This document shows, piece by piece, positions 55,401 through 64,000 of a stretch of 64,000 nucleotides of DNA (position 1 is the stretch's first letter; each line of letters starts with the position of its first letter). A program made the position numbers and the translations under genes. The notes under the pieces were generated by a model, which did no database searches, was not told the DNA's origin, and worked only from the letters and a program-made list of their open reading frames with translations. This DNA is from Membranipora membranacea (Eukaryota; Bryozoa; Gymnolaemata; Cheilostomatida; Membraniporidae), in NCBI GenBank assembly GCA_914767715.1, contig OU612073.1, forward strand, positions 23,128,001 through 23,192,000, in the 5' to 3' direction.

Positions 55401-55403
55401 ATA

Positions 55404-55409
55404 TTTATT
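55404..55409 (-). terminator. Poly(A) signal of the TPR gene
   Basis: AATAAA on the minus strand, about 180 bases after the stop at 55589. Just upstream in the transcript is an AAGTCC..GGACTT stem and just downstream an AT run, the same order of features as the 3' end of LINE C (9640-9700). Confidence 0.55.
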
Positions 55410-55588
55410 CAGGTAAATTTATAAGTCCAGGGACTTTTGTCCAAAAAGCAAAGATAAGAATAAAAAGCTTGGATATATAACACTTTTCTTGAAAGGTTTA
55501 TGAATGATGTTAGAAAATCTTGTAATCCAAACAAAATCAGATAACCTGCCATGGAGTATGCAGTCTGTTAACTTCTACAGTTTGAGAT

Positions 55589-57712
55589 TTAGCTGTTTTT
55601 AGCTTTGATATCTGCAGCCCGTTTGAAGCAATCCATGGCATTTTCCATTTCCCCCTTTGCTCTGTAGGCATGTGACATATTATTGTAGCAGGAAGCAACA
55701 TCACCATGATCAGGACCTTGGACTGATACGTAAATGGGTACGGCTTTATTAAAGTATTCGATTGCGTTATCCAGATCACCTTTTCGGAAGTAGGCATTTG
55801 CCATATTGTAGTAAGTGCTGGCAATAGCTGGGTGGTTTTCACCAAGTAGAGATCTGTGAATCTTGACTGCTTTCCCGTAGAACTCTACTGCTTTGTCATA
55901 GTCTTTACTCTGATAAGACTGACTAGCCTGGTTTGTGTAGGTGGCAGCCATAGCTTGGCTGTTATCCCCTCCTGAAGCGGAGGATTCAGTGTATTTCTTA
56001 GCTTTCTGAAGGAATTCCTCTGCTTTTTTCAGATTCTTCTTGGCTCTGTAGGCGCTGGCCATATTGTTACATATGTTTCCTTTAAGAGAATCACTCGCGC
56101 CAGCTGCCTGATAAATCTTCAGAGATTTCTCAAAATACTCTATCGCTTTATCAAAATCTTTCTTTCCACAGTAAGCATTAGCCATGTTATTGTAATTACC
56201 GCCTATCTCAGTGTGATCTTTGCCGAGCGCTGCTTCTCTTATTGGTAGTGCCTTGTCGTAGTATTCCAACGCCTTATCATGCTGACCCTGCTTTGAGTAC
56301 AGGTTAGCCATGTTGTTGTACGAAGCAGCCACAGATGGATGGCTCTCGCCTAGTGCTGGCAGTTTTATCTTCAGCGAATTTTCCAGATTCTCTAGAGCCT
56401 GTTTCATCTTACCCTGATTTCCATATACATCAGCAAGATTGGTAAGCGTCATACCCACCATCGGATGCTTTTCTCCAAGAGTTTTCCTCTGGATGGCTAG
56501 CGCTTGACTCAAATACTTTTCTGCTTCACCAAACTTTCCTTTGCTGTTGCACAGGGAACCCATATTACCCAAAGTGGAGGCAACTTCAGAAGTATTTTCT
56601 CCCACTGTTGCTTTCTTTATTGCCAAGGACTTGTTATAGAACTGCATGGCTTTAGTTTCATTGCCCATAGCCTGAGCCACATTTCCCAAATTTGTGTAGG
56701 TTGTTGCAACAGAGGGATGCTTTTCACCAAATGTCTTCACTTTGAGATTTAGCGACTTAGCATGATATTCCACAGCTTTGTCTAGCTGCCCTTTGGTATG
56801 AAAGATGTTACCAGCCGTGTTATATATCGTCATACGATACGGTTCTCCTGCGTCCGCACTCTCGGCAATCTTTAGGCCTTGTTCTGCGTATTTCATAGCC
56901 TCTGGGATAAAGCCGAAGTCATGGGCAATGTGAGCTGTGCTCAGCAGAAGCTCCTTCTCATCTGGTGTTTTCTCGAGAAGTTGACGGAGGCGACTCATGT
57001 ACCATGTCCTCAGAAACATTTTAACCTTCTCATTCACGTAAGCAAACCCACCCTCAGATTTTTCGATGACATTAAAGATCATCTTCAGATCATCTTTGGA
57101 CGTAGCATCTGCCTTCTCAGCCTGAATGTCGGTGAGTGCCTGAACTAGACATTCACTGTCCTTTAGAACTGCAGACGACATGCTCTCTATCTGAGAAGTT
57201 GGTAGGTTTATAGTGAACTTGACTTTGCTTTCTGCGATAGCATTAGCTATCTCAAACAAACACCAGGCCCTTCTCACTGGCAGCGGATCGTTCCATGGTG
57301 ACAGAACTAACAACACCTGTCCGATAGACCTAATAGAACCCTTGAACGTATTACAGAACCAGTCGAAGTCCTTGTTGGCTACTGCATTCTGATCGTTGGT
57401 GAAGAGATCAAACCAGAAATAGGCGTCTGGTTCATCAGCAGTATGCTGCTCCATACAGTCTGCCACAATGCTGGCAAACGGATACTTCCAGGCGTGCGAC
57501 ACAAAGACAGTGGCCGGTGCAACCAGCGGGACACCGTGCTTATTCTTCAAACCATCATACTTGTTGATGAAAGGTTTGTTGGTACCCTGAGACTCTTGTC
57601 TGACAAACTGACGATTACACTGAGAAGTGGTGAGGTCTTCTGTACGAGCTGTGGGATGGTCATCAAGAAACTTACGGATAGCAGAGATGTGCATTCCCAG
57701 AGGCTTTGCCAT
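55589..57712 (-). CDS. TIR-like domain protein with TPR array
   Basis: 707 residues in one coding exon. The start is ATG at 57712, because a TATTTTCTAG acceptor lies two bases upstream and the transcript comes from a non-coding exon ending at 58561 (GTTAGT donor). Residues ~68-190 look like a TIR-type fold: VFVSHAW at 69-75, WFDLF at ~100-104 and RRAWCLFEI with Glu154 in the place of the TIR catalytic Glu. Residues ~255-705 are about 11 TPRs of 42 residues of the kinesin light chain/NPHP3 kind (ALxYYxKAL, GxxHPxVAxxYNNMA). No kinesin-binding heptads and no NB-ARC/NACHT are present. It could be a signalling or immune adaptor or an NAD-cleaving sensor; function is inferred only. Confidence 0.8.
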   Translation of the reverse strand: MAKPLGMHISAIRKFLDDHPTARTEDLTTSQCNRQFVRQESQGTNKPFINKYDGLKNKHGVPLVAPATVFVSHAWKYPFASIVADCMEQHTADEPDAYFWFDLFTNDQNAVANKDFDWFCNTFKGSIRSIGQVLLVLSPWNDPLPVRRAWCLFEIANAIAESKVKFTINLPTSQIESMSSAVLKDSECLVQALTDIQAEKADATSKDDLKMIFNVIEKSEGGFAYVNEKVKMFLRTWYMSRLRQLLEKTPDEKELLLSTAHIAHDFGFIPEAMKYAEQGLKIAESADAGEPYRMTIYNTAGNIFHTKGQLDKAVEYHAKSLNLKVKTFGEKHPSVATTYTNLGNVAQAMGNETKAMQFYNKSLAIKKATVGENTSEVASTLGNMGSLCNSKGKFGEAEKYLSQALAIQRKTLGEKHPMVGMTLTNLADVYGNQGKMKQALENLENSLKIKLPALGESHPSVAASYNNMANLYSKQGQHDKALEYYDKALPIREAALGKDHTEIGGNYNNMANAYCGKKDFDKAIEYFEKSLKIYQAAGASDSLKGNICNNMASAYRAKKNLKKAEEFLQKAKKYTESSASGGDNSQAMAATYTNQASQSYQSKDYDKAVEFYGKAVKIHRSLLGENHPAIASTYYNMANAYFRKGDLDNAIEYFNKAVPIYVSVQGPDHGDVASCYNNMSHAYRAKGEMENAMDCFKRAADIKAKNS

Positions 57713-58560
57713 GGCTAGAAAATAATCCAACAAAATTTACATTAATAACAATGAGCCGATTCAAAAGTCATGTCGTGCACCACCAAATGCATCTATCAAT
57801 CACTTTCATCTTCTTCCAATTAACACACACTTGCATTGGAGCATATTAGAACAATCTGTTATTAATTTCCTGTCGCCACTGCAGGTCCAGGTCTCCAGGT
57901 CCAGAGACACAGAGGGAGCAGCAGGGTTAAAGGACCACATCAAACAGATCTAAGCATTCAATTGTCCAATCACATGATATTGAACTCAATCATTCATATC
58001 AAGTTATGGTAAAGGAAAGGCAAATCCCTTCATCAGATAAGATTTGATACAATCAAATAAATTTCGTCCCTCAAATTTCTGGCCCATGACACAATGGCGG
58101 GGTTTTATAGACTTTTTCGAACATATCGAAGTGGGAATAAATATCAATTAGTTGATGTGGAAAATGTTGATGCCGGAATTTCTTCTGACTGAAATTTCAT
58201 AAAACCAGCACTGCTGAGCTGTGCCATATGATGTTGCTGCAGGACCTGGTGACCACTATGGTGAAGAGAGACCTGCATTTCAGATTGTCAATGCTTGTCA
58301 AAAAAACAAGATTGACGATTTAAATGAGTTATATATTGCGGTTGCGTGCATTACTGGCTACAGTTTACTTTAAAAACAGGTAACAGAATAAAAAATATAG
58401 ATATGTTTGGAGGATTCAGAAGTAAATCAAATACATCCGCCAATAGTTATTGACATTCAGTAAGCAATTGGTAGATCTTTCTCTGTAGAGTTAAAAAATT
58501 GTTACAATTCAAACACTTATGACTTTGATTTGGCATATAAAAGGCATTACCAGTACTAAC

Positions 58561-58660
58561 CTTCAATGTCGGCGATTTTCTTAGCTAGTTTGTCCTGCCG
58601 GCTGCGCGCTGCTTGACGTGTGTATATCTCTCTCAATCAACTTGGTCCGCAGATGTAAGT
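58561..58660 (-). promoter_or_regulatory. Probable non-coding first exon of the TPR gene
   Basis: The minus strand shows GACATTGAAG followed by GTTAGT at 58561/58560. The frame upstream of the ATG at 57712 stays open back to a TGA in this exon without another ATG, so the exon is taken as 5' UTR. The upstream end is not defined by sequence. Confidence 0.5.
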
Positions 58661-60622
58661 TCACTAATCGGCCTTTCCTTTTATACCTGTTTAGTTTTAT
58701 AAAAGGTCAAGAACTGGTAAGCTATTGTTAGTACGACTAGCTTTAACAGTACTATTCCCTATTGCCTACTTGTTGTCTTGGTTTCGATAAACAATGTATT
58801 TTACCCTTGCCTTGCTATTGAATTTGCTCATACAAGAAGACAAGCGTGTTATTGATTTCGAGCCAGCACAATTTTTAATTTGCAATTCCACGAACTGAGT
58901 TTTGTTGGTTTAACAAAAAAAGCGGAACTATTCTGAGCAAGGACTCATTGTTCTGAGGCAGCGACCATCACAACATAAGTTCAAGCTGCGTGAAATACAT
59001 TTTTCTTTTGTTGTGAATATGGATAAGAAAATTGTAGCATTTCTAAGAATTTATTACAGCAAACCAAGGGGCAAACATACATGACATCTGAGTGCAGATT
59101 TGTATGGTATGACTAACGGCATCATTAAATGAAATATTATGAATTCAAAGTGGCATTAATTAGTCTTGTCAGGTGGCGTGTGACTAGGCAGTAGGCTATC
59201 CATTAATATGTGGCATCAAGAGTTAGCCGTCAATTATCCTTGCAAAGCATTCTCATTTGAGAACAAGTTTGTTTTTTAATTTGGTCGGGTAGCGAAAGAT
59301 CAAATCATAGACTTCTTAATAAAATTATTAAGTCTATGTTGCAAACTCAATATCTCCAACACTATACACTTGTTAGGAAAGAAAGAGTTGTCTAAACTTA
59401 GAATAAGACGTGCACAACTCTTAGAAAATATGTTCTTTACGCCCTGAAAGACCACAAGCATAAAATGAGCAACAATTTACTGATATTGAGACACTCAACC
59501 CTCTTAACCAGGCGCAAAAAAATGCGCAGTAAAACACACAGGCAAAATCATGGTCAACTTTGCAGAGTTTTGTAAACAAGTATTTGTTCTAACTTTAGGC
59601 CCTCCGATCATCACTTGGACTTTATGAGTGCTGCATCCTAGTGAACTAAAATCACTGACATAATCCAGCATGATTCGATTACCTTGCACAATTCCCTATG
59701 TCTACCTGCATAGCCACAGCCGGAGCCAATTCAATATGGGTTAACGCCAAAAACAAGAAAAAGGGCGCTATGGTCTATTGTGCTATCAAATGAAATTAAT
59801 TGTTTCCATGCAGTTTTTAATATTATATGAGCATCTATCGTTCGAGGTTAGAAATTAATTTTAAAATAGGTATAGTGACCAAAATTATTTGTTGCCGGTG
59901 ACCAAAAACTTTATATTATTTCCAGCAGCCAAATTATTTTCTTGTAAGTCATATAAAGCAATATTAGAACAAATTTATCTTTATTGGATGCATTTTATTT
60001 CTGCAGCAATAAACCTAAGACAAGCCATTGGTATTATGTCTAGATAAGATGTCTGATGCTTAGACCTACTTTACGAAATGTGATAGAACCAAGTAAGTAG
60101 GTACAAGGCTAACTTTGGCCCGTCCGTCGGCCAGAATTATAAGACATAGACAATATTGTTTTTGAACATTCTGACTACCATCTGGGTCCACTGAACAGTC
60201 TAAGATTATATTCTGACACATTTCCGGCACATGTTATCGTTGACCACCAGCATCCCGAGACAATTATGGCAGCTTCACACTACCAACTTGACGACTAAAT
60301 CTTTTTTTTTTAGTTTTCTAGTTGTTTATACCTTGGCTGTATCACTGCACAATGATCTGGCATTCAATTACAAACATCTAAACTTTTCTGAGAAGATTAA
60401 ATCAAAGACATTATATTGACAATATTCCAAATTATACTTTAAATTTATACTATCTTTGATACAGTGACGTCTATCATAATTAGCCAACGCATGCGCAATG
60501 ACAGTCTTTGTTTAGAGCTGAGATCATCAAACTTGTAATTTTATGCTCTTTGATTAGTTTTGAATGACAAAAGTTACAATTAGAGAATATCCCCATTGAG
60601 TATAGTATCAAACTGCTTGGCC
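58661..60622. other. Intergenic between divergent TPR and CHD genes
   Basis: Holds the promoters of two divergently transcribed genes. Only short open frames; no repeat family or RNA gene recognised. A small inverted pair (TTATTAAGT and TAATAAAATT words near 59310-59330) is unremarkable. Confidence 0.4.
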
Positions 60623-63600
60623 ATGGCCACTGCAAAGAGAGATGCTGAAGAAATAACATCTGACATGGAGGTACCTGAGGAAGATGAGAATTTAGGTGGG
60701 TAGCATTTTCATTCATTTGATTTAGTTGGCTTTCTATCAAAATTTCCCACGGCGGATATTACATGACGTCATTGGCGCATTGTTTTAAAAGTCATGTTCC
60801 GACAGCATTCTTCTCAGAACAACAAAATCACAGCATAGATAGGTGCACCATCTGTTCTATCTCCTGAAGCAATATGATCTCACCCTATTTAGGCTAATGG
60901 TAAAAGTAACTTCATTTTTGTTTGGTTGGGCTTGGTACAAATACCTACATAATATAATATTGAATAATAATACATAACATACACTAACTATATATATACA
61001 TGCCACCACTTCTTCTTCTTGTCTTATGTGCTACCTTACAACAATCACATATATACATAAAAATCTTTTTGTATAGTACCAGTACAAGCAAATATGCATG
61101 TAGATACCTAATCTTCTGAGTAATTAAATAGTTTTCCTCTCATAATATTGGGATACAGTCAACAGATATTTACTATTGCTTCATTTTCTGTCATGAGAAA
61201 GACCATGACAAAAAAGGCTTCCAATTAAGCTCGACTGTATTACATTGCTTTCTATTTTACTTAACTTTGTGATTTGTGTGTAGCTTCAGCTGTTTCGCCT
61301 GACAATGCTGAACCACAGCCTAAAACTGTCGTTCGTAAGTTAAATGTTGTCCCCACATAAATTAGCTAGCAGTAGTCTAGGGGTAATAAGTTATTCAAAT
61401 TTTAGTTGATATTTTACCTATCGGTTGTGTTGATTTGCAGTGTGACTGCAAATGTGTTAGGGTTTGCAAGCTCTACTTTGTTTAATGCATGGATCTTTGT
61501 CTGATGCAATGATTTTATTCAACATATAATACAATAACATCACAATTGTCTTTCTCTGTTGCATGTAATCACACAAACCTTCCTTTAGGCACAGTAGTGT
61601 GTTCTTACCGAATAGCTGTTGAAGATGGACAATGTTCGTGTATTTGTATATATTGTACATACATGTAAGACATTTGATTTGTTTTTGTTCCTTTTCTGGT
61701 TTTAGAAGTGGAGGAAGCTGCAGGCTCTGCAAAGAAAGGAAGAAAAAGAAAATCGATGGCAGGAGAGAAGAAGAAAGCCAAGAAGAAGAAAAGAGCATCT
61801 GAGATTATTGACAATGTGAGTGACAGGCTGTAACTGGATGAGCTAGTATAGTCTGCTAAGCCTACCGAACATTGTCCTTTGTTGTTTGAGGTTTATGTAT
61901 AATTTGTGTCCATGTTTGACCTAATACTTTCACTGTGTCAGAATGCGGGTAGGCCTATGCTTAGTCGCGTAGTATACGTGTCAGGCCAATGATATAGATT
62001 GAGCGGTTTTTCGTAGACTGAGTTGATATTGTTTAATATGTAGGAGGCTTCCCAAGATGACAGCGAGTATGAGATTCAAACACCCAAGGAAAGATCCAAA
62101 AGATCAGCAAAGGTTGGTGCCAGAAAAGAAACCTGTTAGCTTGCAACTTTTACTGGCTTTTCAAATCAGTGGCGTTAGTTACGTAAATATCTAGGAGCAA
62201 GGACTTGATTGAAAAAACAGGTAGACAGTGTTTGCGTTTTTAACTTGCGTTTGGACTTTGCATATCTTAACTCCCAATATGAGCTTTACCATGAGACTAT
62301 GTGACTTTTTGTTGAAGTGTACAAAGACATCGGCTGAGCTTTGTCTGGAGTGGAGCATGGAAGATGTGGAACTCGAGTATGATGAGGATGACTTTGCTAA
62401 CCTGACAACATTCAAACTATTCAGTGATAACATCAAACCTCTGGTGGTCGCCGACCAGCCCAAAATTACGGGAAGTAAACTCAGCAAATTTCTACAGGCT
62501 AAATATCGAGAGTTTGTGATGCAGGTGCCCCCTATGGAGAGAGATAACTATGACAAGGCTGGTGTAGGTGAGTGTGCTACAATATATTACGTGAGAATTA
62601 TGTATGGGGTAGCTCTATGTGTAGCAATTCTAAAGAAATGTGCCTGGCTAGATTTATCACCATTGACTCATAAGTTAGTAGTCTAAGTCAGTCATTGGCA
62701 CTGGAACTTGACCCCATACGAAATATCGCCGTTTCTAGTTGAACAGTCACGCGAACAGCACCTGTCTCTTCTGCCTCAATGTCTCCAGGTAACAGAAGGG
62801 TTCTGAGTCCTGACATTATATGATCACTATAACCTCGGACCTCTCCCTACTTCGTTGTTTGTTTCCTTGTTGGTGATGACTCACCTGGTCATTAATATCA
62901 CTTATCAATAGGCTTCGCACAGGAAGTAAGACAAGGTACCTGGTATTGAGTGGACTACTGAGTTGCTGTTTTTATCACGCAAAGCTTTGGCACTACGTTA
63001 TTTTTATCGCCTATGTTGCCATATTTGAGAAGACAGTGTGTAGTTTGTTTTGCGAGCGATAGCGAGGTGAAACTCACACGAAATGCTGTTCTTGATACAA
63101 AATCTAATTGCACTAACACTTATCTGCCCTTTCTTTGCTATTTACTCATCAAAATTTGACACCAGTAGACCATAATCTAGTAGACATTCATGATTTTCTT
63201 CTGCACTCAACGGTGTAGGTAGACTAGTTGCCCAGCAAAATCACATAATGGACAGGCTCCGAAATGGAAAGATTTTTTCTCCAGCAAGATTTGTGGTACT
63301 ATGTGCAAATGCTTATGGATAATACTGCTTATTATCGGTTTCTTGCATTAGCAGTTGGAAGCAGAAAATAAGATTCAAGTGAAATTTGGTGTGTAAATAT
63401 CTTCATTCTGTAGAAGTTTCGTGAGAATAATAAAGTAGGATTTAACAGCTTAACTAGTAGCTGAATCTGTCTAGAATCAAACATTGGACAATCTAGTACA
63501 AGTTCACTGAAAGCGGTGTGAGCAATCCGCTCTCTCAGAATCACAACAAATCATAACTTTAAACTATTGGTGTTAGACTTATCAGTTGTATTGTTCCTAT

Positions 63601-64000
63601 ATCTAACATGACCTTACTGGGGGGGGGGGGGGGTGAAAATGGACGGTGGCAAGAGTCTGGGGGCTCAGACTACCTTACTGGTATAGTAATATAGTGTGAT
63701 ACCTGTACTGCCTGTTTGTGTGTCTCCTCAGATTGGCCTGGAGAGGAGGAGGCAGAGGAAGAGGAGGCAGGAGATGATCCAGAGGCATCGGGCAAAAAGA
63801 AAAAGGGAAAAATAGCTCCGCTAAAAATAAAGATTGGACGAAAGAAGAAACCAAACAAGGATAGTGAGGTAATGGGCTTGTCATATGTAGGGATAAGAAA
63901 CAATGTGTATGTGTCACAACACTGAGAATTAGTCTGACCCAGCTGTGCTCTATCAGATAGAGATTTCTATATATATAACATTGATACTATTGTTTTAGAT
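60623..64000 (+). CDS. CHD3/4/5 (Mi-2) chromatin remodeller, N-terminal exons
   Basis: N-terminal 230 residues of an ATP-dependent nucleosome remodeller of the NuRD complex (nucleus); the gene continues past the window. Coding exons, all in phase: 60623-60695, 61284-61334, 61706-61815, 62044-62112, 62318-62567, 63732-63868; a seventh begins at 63999 after TGTTTTAG. Exons 1-4 encode an acidic then Lys-rich stretch (KKGRKRKS, KKKAKKKKR). Exon 5 encodes the CHDNT domain (SAELCLEWSMEDVELEYDE, TTFKLFSDNIKPL, KYREFV) that marks CHD3/4/5. Exon 6 has an acidic run and the KIAPLKIKIG motif that precedes the PHD fingers in Mi-2. PHD, chromo and helicase domains would lie beyond. The paralog within CHD3/4/5 cannot be set. 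Confidence 0.9.
63619..63633 (+). repeat. Run of 15 G
   Basis: Homopolymer in the intron before CHD exon 6. It can form a G-quadruplex and is a frequent site of length error in reads. Confidence 0.9.

Noticed and set aside
57713-57733. Start of the TPR protein at the upstream ATG (MLDYFLA)
   Set aside because: Those codons lie in the intron: the TATTTTCTAG acceptor sits between them and the ATG at 57712.
61457-61814. Minus-strand frames opposite CHD exon 3
   Set aside because: Antisense of the Lys-rich CHD exon; splice sites and the CHD frame clearly support the plus strand.
62228-62686. Single 152-codon ORF as a stand-alone gene
   Set aside because: Only 62318-62567 is exon (GTTGAAG acceptor, GTGAGT donor). 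The flanks are intron.

Overview
The window is animal nuclear DNA. Genes have many short exons with GT..AG introns and are spaced among decayed retrotransposons, foldback elements and AT-rich filler. Recognisable genes are metazoan or eukaryotic: ATG12, ALDH4A1, a Mi-2 type CHD helicase N-terminus, a short-chain collagen with a C4-like C-terminal domain, and a TIR-like/TPR protein. The short-chain collagen and the TPR architecture fit a marine invertebrate, perhaps a sponge. That is a low-confidence guess; no rRNA or mitochondrial marker is present.

Layout. 1-9252 and 34327-43962 are two direct copies, roughly 98-99% identical outside indels, of one block. Each holds an unrecognised two-exon open frame, a LINE nested inside another LINE, and a complete two-exon ATG12 gene on the minus strand. 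The ATG12 intron is filled by a LINE fragment with a CCTAA-repeat tail and two large TTAA-flanked inverted-repeat elements. The left edge of copy 1 lies outside the window. Between the copies are a dead LINE (9641-11402), a MULE/FLYWCH transposase-derived gene or pseudogene (12415-14130), a 2.6 kb inverted-repeat structure (16552-19190), MITE-like hairpins, a decayed collagen relative (22386-22740) and an apparently intact six-exon collagen gene (32159-24632, minus). The collagen gene's first intron ends in about 59 copies of a 40-bp repeat that carries its own 3' splice site.

Right of copy 2 the window is gene-rich: ALDH4A1 (45757-53957, plus, 14 coding exons, 562 aa), a convergent TIR-like/TPR gene (57712-55589, minus, with a non-coding first exon near 58.6 kb) and the first six coding exons of a CHD3/4/5 (Mi-2) gene (60623 to past the window end).

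Functionally these are unrelated housekeeping or matrix genes: proline catabolism, autophagy conjugation, chromatin remodelling and extracellular matrix. The TPR protein could be a sensor or adaptor. The most unusual signals are two tandem arrays built across exon/intron boundaries (3' splice site in the collagen gene, 5' splice site in ALDH4A1), the duplicated intact ATG12, and differences between the block copies that look like template-switch palindromes, telomere-like repeat expansion and loss of a reverse-transcriptase active site.
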